From: Sphingobacterium paludis
GTDB taxonomy: Bacteria; Bacteroidota; Bacteroidia; Sphingobacteriales; Sphingobacteriaceae
Assembly (NCBI RefSeq): GCF_004364125.1
Contig: NZ_SNZV01000005.1
Location: forward strand, 418,185-482,184
Reading direction: 5' to 3'
Length of the DNA stretch: 64,000 bases
Below the pieces are notes generated by a model. That model made no database searches, was not told the origin of the DNA, and worked only from the letters and a program-made list of their open reading frames with translations. Of this stretch, positions 27,420 through 35,587 are shown piece by piece. The position numbers were made by a program, and so were the translations under genes. The first letter of the stretch is position 1. Each line of letters begins with the position of its first letter.

Positions 27420-28448
27420 ATGATGAGAACCATCCTTTATTGTTTTTTTATAGTATTATTCTTCGCGGCTTGTACGAAGACCGCCGTGCCGCCAACTGTG
27501 GAGCCTGAAGAAGAAAAAGAGGAAGAACAAAAGCCTGTCATACCCGAGCCGCCGCAAGAGTATTACGTTAAAAAAACAGCCAGTTTCGAAAAATCAGCGT
27601 ATTACTTTGATAGCCAATCATCTGTGGATTTGTATTTGGGCACGATCATCCATATGAAGGATACTTCAGACAATATCTACGTCGAAAATCTAAATTTTGC
27701 ATACGCTCCATTCCCGATCTGGTATTTATCGTATTCTTCAGCACCATTAGAGAATAAAATCCCAAGTTTCGAAGCCATGAAGGATTATGCTAAGCGAAAT
27801 GCTAAGAATACGACTAGTGGTTTCAATTCGTCTTCAATCACATTTTCCGACTATGCAGAAATTCAACGGTGGCTACCAAATAATGTTGATACAAAAACAT
27901 TTTTAAAGCTTGCTACCTATCAGGACTCGACAGTAGCCCGTAAACCTTTTACTTCCGTTTTGCAGTCAGAATCCATTCAATTTGATTTCTTTACCGATCT
28001 AACAGACTTTCAATCTTATTTTACAAACCCATATGTAAACGATGTCATCGCATTAGGGCGCTCTCCCTACTTCGTTCACTTGGTATCTTATGGTAAACAC
28101 TATATTATTATGGCGGAAAGTGACTCGACGAGAGTTAACCTGAATAGGACACTCGAGAAGTTGATTGAGGAAAATCCCATAACAATGCAAGAGGAGAACG
28201 TCCTTGCATCAAGTAAGGTATTGATCTATCTACGCACTGGCAAGAAGGAAAGCTTTATTGAAAAGGGAGAAGGAGCTCAAGAAATAAAGAATATGGTGAG
28301 CAGATTTATCACGGAATGGAAAGACGAAACGCATCAGTACGACTATCCTCTACACTGTATATTAAGCAGTCTGAAAGATTATAGCACCTTAAGATACAAG
28401 CAATCTTTCGACTTTCTCGTCAAAGAAAAGCGGAATCCGGAACCATAA
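27420..28448 (+). CDS. Lipoprotein related to cholesterol-dependent cytolysins (CDC-like)
   Basis: A 342-residue lipoprotein: signal peptide with lipobox FFAAC (C18), then an acidic Glu/Pro linker. The region around residues 170-290 resembles the core of thiol-activated cytolysins: QFDFFTDLTDFQSYF corresponds to the 'FFTVSVDxPxxPSD' strand region, VSYGKHYIIMAESDS to the CDC 'VAYGRxVYVKLETxS' strand, and KVLIYLRTGK plus the C-terminal helix to the following elements. The cholesterol-binding undecapeptide and domain 4 are absent, as in the Bacteroidota CDC-like group. Pore formation is therefore possible but unproven. It is followed 47 bases later by a DUF4468 gene, probably in the same transcript. 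Confidence 0.55.
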   Translation: MMRTILYCFFIVLFFAACTKTAVPPTVEPEEEKEEEQKPVIPEPPQEYYVKKTASFEKSAYYFDSQSSVDLYLGTIIHMKDTSDNIYVENLNFAYAPFPIWYLSYSSAPLENKIPSFEAMKDYAKRNAKNTTSGFNSSSITFSDYAEIQRWLPNNVDTKTFLKLATYQDSTVARKPFTSVLQSESIQFDFFTDLTDFQSYFTNPYVNDVIALGRSPYFVHLVSYGKHYIIMAESDSTRVNLNRTLEKLIEENPITMQEENVLASSKVLIYLRTGKKESFIEKGEGAQEIKNMVSRFITEWKDETHQYDYPLHCILSSLKDYSTLRYKQSFDFLVKEKRNPEP

Positions 28449-28495
28449 CCTATCAAGCACACATGTAAACAAAGACTGAAAAAAAACTGCTCCAT

Positions 28496-29089
28496 ATGAA
28501 AAAATCAGGCCTGGTAATCACCCTTCTGCTACTTGCTCAACTCTGTTTTGCGCAATATTTTACGTTAACGCCCAAAGGATTTTTAGCGGAAAATCAAGCG
28601 GACTATGTAGTCCTAGACTTTCCAAATGTAAAACAAGCGGAACTCTACAAGCGTGTGCAACGTGCACTTGTGTCCATGTATAAAGATCCGAAAGAAGTGT
28701 TAAGTTTTATTGAGGGAGAAAGTATCACGGTAAATGGATACCAGCCAGACGCTATCAGCAATAAACGAAGAGCAAATGCAATCGCCATCGCGAAGGCAAC
28801 TTACGAATATGACCTTTCATATTCCTTATCCATTCTTTTTAAAGATGAAAAAATTCGTTTTAACCGCCCAACCTTCGAATGTAGAAGATGGTATGAGGGC
28901 GGATATAAATCGAATTGGGCAACAGGCTGGTCATACCTCCCGCTTGTTAAAGAAAAAAATAATACCGCTGCTATTTTCGACAATAAGGGACAGATCTTGG
29001 CGCATGATGTTCTGGAACAATTAAACCATTATTTGAATAGTTTAATAAAAGAAATTCTGGATAAGTCGCAAAATACGAATGATTGGTAA
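28496..29089 (+). CDS. DUF4468 domain secreted protein
   Basis: A 197-residue protein with a signal peptide (residues 1-19, LCFAQ) and a DUF4468-like domain marked by YVVLDFPNVKQAELYKRV near the start of the mature part. This family has a TATA-binding-protein-like fold and unknown function, and is common in Bacteroidota as a periplasmic protein. It follows the CDC-like lipoprotein by 47 bases on the same strand, so the two may share a transcript. No catalytic motif is visible. Confidence 0.65.
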   Translation: MKKSGLVITLLLLAQLCFAQYFTLTPKGFLAENQADYVVLDFPNVKQAELYKRVQRALVSMYKDPKEVLSFIEGESITVNGYQPDAISNKRRANAIAIAKATYEYDLSYSLSILFKDEKIRFNRPTFECRRWYEGGYKSNWATGWSYLPLVKEKNNTAAIFDNKGQILAHDVLEQLNHYLNSLIKEILDKSQNTNDW

Positions 29090-29109
29090 AAAGCAATAAA
29101 ACATTATTC

Positions 29110-29405
29110 CTTTTCGCCTTCCCTATTTGCATCTTTCTGAAACGGTGGTTCTTTGGTAACATGGATTTCCTGTTGGCTGATTGCTTAACACCTGTTCTTC
29201 TGTATCGAAGAGCTGCAGCAATAGTCTGTTCGAGATCGGTATTATACTGCACATCGAGCCGTATATGCAACCTTTTTCGAAAACCGCCCAGCGTCCAATT
29301 GACGACATGCGAATTGAGCAGATCTCCGTTGGGCAAAATAAGGTCAGCGCCATCCGCTGTGGCGATAACACTGCACGCGCAGGTCATTTTAACAAGCTTT
29401 AACGA
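29110..29405 (-). pseudogene. MscS-family channel fragment
   Basis: The translation contains IATADGADLILPNGDLLNSH followed by VVNWTLGGFRKRLHIRLDV and YNTDLEQTI. This is the pore-exit and beta-domain region of small-conductance mechanosensitive channels. A frame change then continues as LFDTEEQVLSNQPTG, also a family-like stretch. The transmembrane N-terminal part and a proper C terminus are missing, so this is a decayed fragment. The overlapping plus-strand open frame is a shadow. Confidence 0.7.
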
Positions 29406-29506
29406 AAATAAAAATAAATTGACCAATTATAAGGCGTAGATTTACAACACCTAAGCATCGAGGCTCAGGTTAAGCAGAATTACATACCCGGCAGAAGCGC
29501 ATACAG

Positions 29507-30568
29507 ATGAGTCAAGTTATAAAATTCAACAATGTGAACACATTGTTCTCCAAATCCCTCAAACATAAAACCAACGAATATTTTAAAGTTACCGCACAAA
29601 AGAAGACGGGCAACCGGCGCATATTCCTGAAGGCTAGCATACTACTTTTAAGTTTCGTTATCTTATATGCGGTGCTGGTGTTTGTGCAACCTCATTGGGC
29701 CATCAGTATTATCTTATGTATACTTTTTGGCGTTAATCTCGCTGCTATTGGATTCAACATTATGCATGATGCCGGGCACAATTCGTTCTCGGAAAATAAA
29801 AAGCTCAATACATTTCTTTCCTACTCGCTTAACTTGCTGGGAGGCAACATTTACTTTTGGAAGATCAAACATAACGTAGCGCATCATACCTACACGAATA
29901 TCGATGGCGAGGACCACGATATTGAAGTAAAATTCATGCGTATACACCACGACCAGCAATTAAAAAAACACCACTCCTATCAGCGTTTTTACTTTCCGGT
30001 ATTGTATGGCGTCTCCTATCTTGCTTGGATATTTTACCAGGATTACGAAAAGTATTTCAAACAAAAAATGGGGCCAGGCTCGGAAAAATTTCAATTTCCG
30101 TTAAAAGAAAAATTAATCTTCTGGACAAGTAAGGTGTTGCATTTTGCGTTATTTGTTATCCTTCCTATCGTCTACGTAGGCTGGCTGCCAACTGTCCTCG
30201 GTTTATTGATCGCGGGCGCGGTGTGTGGCATGAGTCTGGCCACTGTCTTTCAACTCGCCCACGTCGTGGGAGGTACCGAATTCAAAACCATCGACGAATC
30301 CAAAGTGGAAGAAGAATGGATGATTCATCAAATACAATCTACAGCCAACTTCGCGACAAAAAGTAAAGTACTTACATGGATGTTAGGGGGATTGAATTTC
30401 CAAGTCGAACACCACCTGTTTCCCAAAATCAGTCATGTACATTACCCTGCCATTAACCGCATCGTGCAGCAAACCTGCCTAGAATTCAATATCCAGTACA
30501 ATGAATTTAATTCATTTTGGGGCGCCTTCAGATCACACGTTCAGGTGATCCACGCCATGTCTCGTTAG
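29507..30568 (+). CDS. Membrane fatty acid desaturase, front-end type
   Basis: A 353-residue integral membrane diiron desaturase introducing a double bond into acyl chains of phospholipids or acyl-CoA. Three histidine boxes are visible: HDAGHNSF, HNVAHHTY and QVEHHLFP. The Gln-containing third box (QxxHH) is typical of front-end (delta-5/delta-6-type) desaturases; no cytochrome b5 domain is fused. Hydrophobic segments lie at about residues 43-80 and 205-250. The bacterium may use it to adjust membrane fluidity. No cluster partner is nearby. Confidence 0.9.
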   Translation: MSQVIKFNNVNTLFSKSLKHKTNEYFKVTAQKKTGNRRIFLKASILLLSFVILYAVLVFVQPHWAISIILCILFGVNLAAIGFNIMHDAGHNSFSENKKLNTFLSYSLNLLGGNIYFWKIKHNVAHHTYTNIDGEDHDIEVKFMRIHHDQQLKKHHSYQRFYFPVLYGVSYLAWIFYQDYEKYFKQKMGPGSEKFQFPLKEKLIFWTSKVLHFALFVILPIVYVGWLPTVLGLLIAGAVCGMSLATVFQLAHVVGGTEFKTIDESKVEEEWMIHQIQSTANFATKSKVLTWMLGGLNFQVEHHLFPKISHVHYPAINRIVQQTCLEFNIQYNEFNSFWGAFRSHVQVIHAMSR

Positions 30569-30691
30569 CGGTCAAGTCATAGCCCCAGCTGTATCGTTTT
30601 CCTAGAAAGATCGAGGGTTTTGCCAAGCAGACTACGCGCCTTGTGTGATAATTACGTTATTTCGCCTAGTTAAACACCTGTTTAATGCTTT

Positions 30692-30757
30692 ATCTCGTAA
30701 TCGGATGATTTATTTGCGCTATCTTGTTACCATAAGAACGATAAGTGATTACGAGAT
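30692..30757 (+). promoter_or_regulatory. Long-range inverted repeat in the leader, overlapping the start codon
   Basis: ATCTCGTAATC (30692-30702) is perfectly complementary to GATTACGAGAT (30747-30757). The right arm contains the first two bases of the ATG at 30756. If transcribed, the 11-bp stem would close the translation start of the downstream gene. Confidence 0.45.
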
Positions 30758-31211
30758 GAAAAATACGATGATAAAGGAAAGCATATTGACATTGGTTACG
30801 GCAGTAGAAAAACGAATGGCTGTATATAAAAAAGCCTGGATTGCATCGCAAAAATACGCCGATCATGCGCTTTCAAAAGTTTTCCAGCAATACCATAATG
30901 AGAGCTTTGCATTCTCCAAACAATTAATGGACGATTTTAAATTAAAACCTACGCGGTTCGTTGAAGACAAGATTGTGAAAATGCCTTTAGAAAACGTAGA
31001 ACGTGATAACGATATCTATTCTACTATTATCGCGTGCCAAAAAATCGAGGAGCTGTGTAAAGGCTCTTACCTGAAAGCGATTAAGGACCTTGACGAAAGC
31101 TTGATATCGCAATCGTTTCGGTTGCGGGAGCAAGCGGAAAACCAGTATATGGCATCAAATCATATCAATACATTGTTGGATTGTTACCGTTTAAATACTA
31201 GAGCGGTTTAA
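30756..31211 (+). CDS. Ferritin-like four-helix protein (DUF2383/PA2169-type)
   Basis: A 151-residue all-helical cytoplasmic protein. The helix-rich pattern, with KESILTLVTAVEKRM at the start and YLKAIKDLDESLISQSFRL later, resembles the PA2169-family four-helix-bundle proteins (DUF2383) often induced under stress. Metal ligands could not be assigned with confidence. The start ATG at 30756 was chosen because the longer open frame begins with a hydrophobic basic lead atypical of the family. An inverted repeat spans the start codon, hinting at translational control. Confidence 0.5.
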   Translation: MKNTMIKESILTLVTAVEKRMAVYKKAWIASQKYADHALSKVFQQYHNESFAFSKQLMDDFKLKPTRFVEDKIVKMPLENVERDNDIYSTIIACQKIEELCKGSYLKAIKDLDESLISQSFRLREQAENQYMASNHINTLLDCYRLNTRAV

Positions 31212-31533
31212 AAAAGGTATTTGGGCATCGGAAAGATATCGTGTCTTATATTCCGTATTTTTGGTTACAAAAAAAATACAAGATATAGAAAAATCACTTA
31301 TGATACCCTGGGGAGGCAGAACGGCGGGTTATACTTGCAAAAGTGTGCCCGCTGTTAGGGGCTGTATCACCTCCAACCATAACTCGTTAAGCTCTACCTC
31401 CGTTAAGTCTACTTTAAGCCTTCATTAATTCTTCGTCAAAGCAATAAAAACCAGGCTATTATTCCCTACATTTATCATGCGCGGTTCTGGTAACACCTAA
31501 TTTTATCGGCGCAATCATTATTACATATTTAAT
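31212..31533. other. Intergenic region with one weak hairpin
   Basis: No gene seen in about 320 bases. GTATTTTT (31256-31263) and AAAAATAC (about 31271-31280) can form a hairpin that may terminate the upstream gene. Nothing else is recognisable. Confidence 0.4.
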
Positions 31534-31743
31534 ATGCAGGATTTACAGGGCAAATATTTCGAACTTATCTCTGCTACCGGCTTGATCACAGCCAGGGTTC
31601 AGATAAGACATATCAAACAAGAATTTATTCCATCAAAGATGTATGATGATGGCTCTGTTTCTGAACCGAAAACACACACCCTGATCTCAGACAATGGGTA
31701 TTTATGGTATCGTTCCGATAGCCCTTTTGCCAGAATAGTTTAG
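31534..31743 (+). CDS. Small hypothetical protein
   Basis: A 69-residue protein starting MQDLQGKYFELISATG, with no signal peptide or membrane segment. The mix of beta-prone segments (LITARVQIRHI, HTLISDNGYLWYRSD) suggests a small beta-rich fold. No family was recognised. It stands alone between the ferritin-like gene and a convergent SDR gene, and no clear promoter or ribosome binding site was seen, so its reality is uncertain. Confidence 0.4.
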   Translation: MQDLQGKYFELISATGLITARVQIRHIKQEFIPSKMYDDGSVSEPKTHTLISDNGYLWYRSDSPFARIV

Positions 31744-31865
31744 CTATAACGGGATAGCACTATTGCACGCAGTCTATACGCTTGGTGACTTTCCTTTTGA
31801 CCTGTACGACCTTCAAGCCAACCAGACCATTTTATGGAATGTTCTGCTAACAATCTATCGACATA

Positions 31866-31896
31866 AAAAAGGGAAGAAATTATACATTTCTCCCCC
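31866..31896 (-). terminator. Terminator of the SDR gene
   Basis: On the minus strand AAGGGGGAGAAAT pairs with ATTTCTTCCCTT around GTATA, followed by a T run, 24 bases after the SDR stop codon. Confidence 0.65.
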
Positions 31897-31920
31897 TTAT
31901 TTACTGTTAGCTATAATAGT

Positions 31921-32820
31921 TTACGGATGTCCCATTCCACCAGCCGCTCCGAAGACCTGGCCTGTGGAATAGCTCCCTTCGTTGGAAGCCAGCAAAACAA
32001 ATATTCCTGCAAGCTCTGCCGGCTGCCCTGCACGTTCAAGCTCAGCCATTTTTCCAAATTCCGGTATTGCCTCCGCAGGTTGTCCACCGCAAACCTGCAG
32101 TGGTGTCCAAATCGGTCCCGGCGACACGCCATTCACACGGATTCCTTTCGAGCCTAACTGCTTCGAAAGCGATTTTACATAGGCAACGTTGGCTGCTTTC
32201 GTTTGCGCATAATCAAATAGAATTCCAGCCGGATCGTATGCTTGTACAGAGGTTGTCGCGATGATTACTGAACCCGGTTCAAGATGAGGCAACGCTGCCT
32301 TTGTGATCCAGAATGGAGCGTAAATATTTGTTTTCATCGTTGCATCAAAACTCTCATTGCTAATATCCAAGATAGACTCACTGGCCTGTTGTCTGCCTGC
32401 ATTATTTACCAAAATATCAAGTCCACCTAAGCTTGCCGTAGCTTCCTCCACCAGTTTCTCGCAAAAGGCGTAATCGGTAATATCACCCGGAATAGCGTAT
32501 CCCCTCTGTCCTGCTGCCTCAATAAGCGCGATAACCTCCTGTGCATCGCTCTCCTCTTCGGGAAGGTAGTTGATAGCTACATCCGCACCTTCGCGGGCAT
32601 AGGCTATCGCAGCAGCCCGGCCTATCCCGGAATCTCCACCCGTGATAAGTGCTCGTCGACCTTTCAATCGACCAGAACCCATGTAACTCTCTTCACCATG
32701 GTCTGGTAATGGATCCATCTTGGACGCTAGACCCGGAAATGGTTGCTGCTGCCCGGGATAAGGGGGTTTTGGATATTTGTCTATTGGATTTTCTAAACCT
32801 GTGTTTCTCTGATTTTCCAT
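31921..32820 (-). CDS. Stress-type SDR family oxidoreductase
   Basis: A 299-residue short-chain dehydrogenase of the general-stress-protein 39/YghA group. A proline-rich lead of about 50 residues (YPKPPYPGQQQPFPG) is followed by a Rossmann NAD(P)-binding motif TGGDSGIG, the NNAG motif, and the catalytic YAQTK with an upstream Ser (TTSVQAY). The substrate is unknown. Its divergent neighbour encodes a very acidic small protein; pairs of this sort are often under general stress control, but no regulator is present here. Confidence 0.85.
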   Translation of the reverse strand: MENQRNTGLENPIDKYPKPPYPGQQQPFPGLASKMDPLPDHGEESYMGSGRLKGRRALITGGDSGIGRAAAIAYAREGADVAINYLPEEESDAQEVIALIEAAGQRGYAIPGDITDYAFCEKLVEEATASLGGLDILVNNAGRQQASESILDISNESFDATMKTNIYAPFWITKAALPHLEPGSVIIATTSVQAYDPAGILFDYAQTKAANVAYVKSLSKQLGSKGIRVNGVSPGPIWTPLQVCGGQPAEAIPEFGKMAELERAGQPAELAGIFVLLASNEGSYSTGQVFGAAGGMGHP

Positions 32821-33033
32821 ACTGTTTCGTTATCGTGTTACCTATAAATTGACGCCGTTATTAAATAAATATGTTTAAACGACGTTCTTAAAAAGAACGC
32901 TAGCGAGCCTAAATCGTTCTCTTGGGCACGCAAATTTCTGCATCTGAAAAGCGTATTTATTTTGCAAAAGACGCAGAGAACTAAGCTGCGGCAGAACCGT
33001 TCTAACATAGAGATTACAGTAAAATACAGAGCT

Positions 33034-33333
33034 ATGAAAACAGAAAATAAAAAACAGCAAGGAAAGATACAACTGATCGTGGCCTTTGCCGTGGTGGAAC
33101 CGTTTTTTGACGTGCCAGAAACCAATGGGCCCGAAGAAAATCAAGAGAACGAGGTGGCAGGTACCGAACCTATCGATAATCCGCTGGAAAGAGAGCGCGA
33201 AAATTTAGGTATTGATGACGTGGATGATCCGGAACCAGTAAAGGAGTCTGATCTGGCTGATCTTGAACCCATTGACCCTAATTTGGAGGAGATGGACGAA
33301 GAGGATGACTATGCCGATTTGGAAGAAGAGTAA
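33034..33333 (+). CDS. Highly acidic small protein
   Basis: A 99-residue protein with a short basic and hydrophobic start (MKTENKKQQGKIQLIVAFAVVE) and a tail that is mostly Glu, Asp and Pro. It includes repeated D-L-E-P-I-D-like units (GTEPIDNP, DLEPIDPN) and ends DDYADLEEE. It is likely largely disordered and cytoplasmic. No family was recognised. The start ATG at 33034 was chosen over a longer open frame running into the divergent promoter region. A strong terminator follows at 33351. Confidence 0.65.
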   Translation: MKTENKKQQGKIQLIVAFAVVEPFFDVPETNGPEENQENEVAGTEPIDNPLERERENLGIDDVDDPEPVKESDLADLEPIDPNLEEMDEEDDYADLEEE

Positions 33334-33350
33334 AACGACTTATAATCGTT

Positions 33351-33380
33351 AAATGGGGAGCAAATACTCCCCATTTTTTT
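33351..33380 (+). terminator. Rho-independent terminator
   Basis: AAATGGGGAG pairs with CTCCCCATTT around CAAATA and is followed by a T run, 18 bases after the acidic-protein stop. Confidence 0.85.
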
Positions 33381-33516
33381 GTTCGCAAAAAACCAATATA
33401 TTGCCACACCCAAGAAGACAATGCCCAAACGGAGCAAGCTGTATGCGCCCCCCTACCTTGTCAAGATAATACAATAAGTAGAGAATTTTATATATCTACG
33501 GTATACGACGTGCGTC

Positions 33517-33524
33517 TATCTTTG
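33517..33524 (+). promoter_or_regulatory. Bacteroidota -7 promoter element
   Basis: TATCTTTG is an exact TAnnTTTG match 30 bases before the start codon of the secreted hypothetical protein at 33554. Confidence 0.55.
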
Positions 33525-33553
33525 AAGCATAAACCTTATAAACAAAACACCTT

Positions 33554-33988
33554 ATGAAAAAAAGACACAATTTTCTAGTCATGGTCTGTGTGCTTTTCGC
33601 ACTAACCGCCTCGTTAAGTGCCAAAGCGCAATACTACGCCCCGGTATGGTTGAACTACGGCAGCTCATCAACGTATGAATTTAATACGACGGGTTTCAAC
33701 CTTACGCTCTACAATAATGAAACCAGCGAGTACTATTATTTTGAAACATATGGCCGCCCTATGATTGACGGGACCACCTATGACATGGGTGATGTGCCTG
33801 CTGGAAATTACAAAATATCCATTTCTATGCGCTCTTTTATGCGCTCCGAGGCCTATTTTGACTGGACGGGAAATGGACAATCCGGCACTAACGTTTACAT
33901 TGGAATTTTTGGGGAAACGGTTCTTACCGAGGATATCGTAATCAACGAGACCACACCCGGCATAGAGTTATACCTCACATCTTACTAA
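33554..33988 (+). CDS. Secreted hypothetical protein
   Basis: A 144-residue protein with a signal peptide (residues 1-25, ending LSAKAQ). The mature part is rich in Tyr, Thr and Gly, with alternating beta-prone segments (GFNLTLYNNETSEYYYFET) and ends YLTSY. It resembles a small beta-sandwich, but no family was recognised. It is expressed from its own promoter (TATCTTTG at 33517). Confidence 0.65.
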   Translation: MKKRHNFLVMVCVLFALTASLSAKAQYYAPVWLNYGSSSTYEFNTTGFNLTLYNNETSEYYYFETYGRPMIDGTTYDMGDVPAGNYKISISMRSFMRSEAYFDWTGNGQSGTNVYIGIFGETVLTEDIVINETTPGIELYLTSY

Positions 33989-34126
33989 GAGGAAGACATC
34001 CCAAAACCTAAAATCAGCATCATAAAAAATAAGAAGATATCAAGCAATTTAAATCGGTCGTATTCTGTATCATTCATAAAACGATCTGTTCGGTTCTGCG
34101 TTATATGCTAACAATACATTGTTTTT

Positions 34127-34180
34127 TATACATTTAGGTTAATAAGTGAAATCCCCCTGTCGAGAGACACGGGGATTTTA
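34127..34180 (+). terminator. Terminator hairpin with conserved upstream box
   Basis: AAATCCCC and GGGGATTT flank a stem-loop (34149-34178). It is preceded by ATACATTTAGGTTAATAAGTG, matching the box before the hairpins at 9687, 9353 and 5843. It lies between two convergent genes and is 160 bases after the nearest plus-strand stop, so it could end a small RNA. Confidence 0.6.
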
Positions 34181-34209
34181 TCATAGGGCTCTTTTGCCCC
34201 TTTTATGTT

Positions 34210-34782
34210 TTAGGATACCAAAGGCTGGTCGCCAGCACCTGAAATAGGCTGATCGGACAGCGGCATAGTTTGACGCATAGCTTCCACGCTTAATCGCACC
34301 TCTTCAAAACGCTGATCGATTAACAGCTGAACCTCTTCGCCAAGACGATTGCTCTCTACAATAAAATCAGTCGCACGATCGAAAACACGTTGTAAATCGA
34401 TTTCGTCGACATTATCCTCTGCCAAACCAACGAAAACGGCAATATGCTCCTTCCCCAACTCTATTTCCGTGGTACTGGTCTGTCTCAACATTTCAAACAC
34501 CGCCGCCGAATTATGGTGCAGGGTGATCGGGTACGAAACCATCGCAAAACGATGCACGATACCGCCTTCACCAGACGTATCTTCATTGAAAATTTCCACT
34601 TTACCGTGAACATCATCCAACGTCAGATTAAAGCGATACAACTCCTTGACTTGGTTGATCACGTGTGCCGCAACGACATCGCGGTCTAAACTATTAAAGA
34701 GTTGACCCTGCGCGCTGATGTTCTCCAACTCGATGTCTATCCTTGTTTTTATATCTTCTCTGATTTTATCTATCGTTTCCAT
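34210..34782 (-). CDS. Hypothetical cytoplasmic protein
   Basis: A 190-residue acidic protein with no signal peptide. It has a helical start (IDKIREDIKTRIDIELENI), a central region that looks beta-rich (VSYPITLHHNSAAVFEML) and a C-terminal helix (LLIDQRFEEVRLSVEAMR). No family was recognised. The start ATG at 34782 has a good ribosome binding site (AAAGGAC) about seven bases upstream. The following small lipoprotein gene lies upstream on the same strand, 26 bases away, suggesting a common transcript. Confidence 0.6.
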   Translation of the reverse strand: METIDKIREDIKTRIDIELENISAQGQLFNSLDRDVVAAHVINQVKELYRFNLTLDDVHGKVEIFNEDTSGEGGIVHRFAMVSYPITLHHNSAAVFEMLRQTSTTEIELGKEHIAVFVGLAEDNVDEIDLQRVFDRATDFIVESNRLGEEVQLLIDQRFEEVRLSVEAMRQTMPLSDQPISGAGDQPLVS

Positions 34783-34808
34783 ATTCTGTCCTTTATAGCT
34801 ATTAACAT

Positions 34809-35096
34809 TTATTCCGTACTCATTTTCGGCTGACCCACCGTATCATTTTTCTCCGTCCTGTCGATATTGCTCATCGGTACACCAGTTGTTTCGGTCTTTT
34901 CGGTTTTCAACGTATCGGCCGTACGCTCCCGATGGAGGTTATCCATCGGAACGCCATTATTGCTAATGGCTGTCGTATCCGTGACCTGCACATCCTCGCC
35001 TACCGCATCGCGATGTTCTCCAGCACCGCCACAGGCAGCTAATGCAAACAGCATACTCGCTGCAGCAGTAAGGTGGTAAATTGTCTTCCTATTCAT
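34809..35096 (-). CDS. Small lipoprotein with internal repeat
   Basis: A 95-residue lipoprotein: signal peptide with lipobox ALAAC, then a Thr/Asp/Glu-rich, probably disordered chain. Two copies of a short repeat are visible, NGVPMDNLHRERTADTL and TGVPMSNIDRTEKNDTV, about 26 residues apart. No function is known. It lies 26 bases before the hypothetical gene at 34210-34782 on the same strand. Confidence 0.65.
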   Translation of the reverse strand: MNRKTIYHLTAAASMLFALAACGGAGEHRDAVGEDVQVTDTTAISNNGVPMDNLHRERTADTLKTEKTETTGVPMSNIDRTEKNDTVGQPKMSTE

Positions 35097-35208
35097 TTCG
35101 CTTCTTTTTACTATGTACTATCCACATAGCAGCTGGCCCAGCAGCTACGCTCCACTGTGGATAGCTTTCGGTAAAAATAGAACATTAAAATCTAACGAAA
35201 GTTCTAGA

Positions 35209-35376
35209 TTATTTTATCTCATAGTCCACATAGTAGTAAAGTTTGGCTGAAATGCTTTCTTCTTCTGGAACTTCCTGCAAAAGCTGGCGTTGTTCAAAAT
35301 CAGATAAAACCTCAAAACCCTCAAACGTTGCGTTAACACCGTTTTTAACTTCTTGTTCTTTCACCTGCTCTTCCAT
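35209..35376 (-). CDS. Small hypothetical protein
   Basis: A 55-residue acidic protein (MEEQVKEQEVKNG at its start, ending YYYVDYEIK). The ATG at 35376 has an AAGGAA ribosome binding site at proper spacing; a longer frame to 35475 is open but lacks one. No family was recognised. It is alone, upstream of the lipoprotein gene on the same strand by about 110 bases. Confidence 0.45.
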   Translation of the reverse strand: MEEQVKEQEVKNGVNATFEGFEVLSDFEQRQLLQEVPEEESISAKLYYYVDYEIK

Positions 35377-35587
35377 TTCTATTCCTTTTTCATGAAAAAA
35401 AACGCCCTCATGCTGCATAACAATCCTTTTTGGTATCGTTATCAACACGTAAATTCTATCTGTTTTAATACGCATATGCTATACTGTTTAACGTTATGAT
35501 AATATCCATTTCATCATCCTTTTTTTTTTTTGCATTAACACATCATATTCCCATGATAATCAGCGATGTTAATGGATCTATTTTACA

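Noticed and set aside
29083..29439. 118-codon plus-strand open frame
   Set aside because: It is the antisense of the MscS fragment, whose minus-strand translation shows clear family motifs.
31763..31972. 69-codon plus-strand open frame ending inside the SDR gene
   Set aside because: It runs across the SDR terminator and into the opposite-strand SDR gene, and has no recognisable features.
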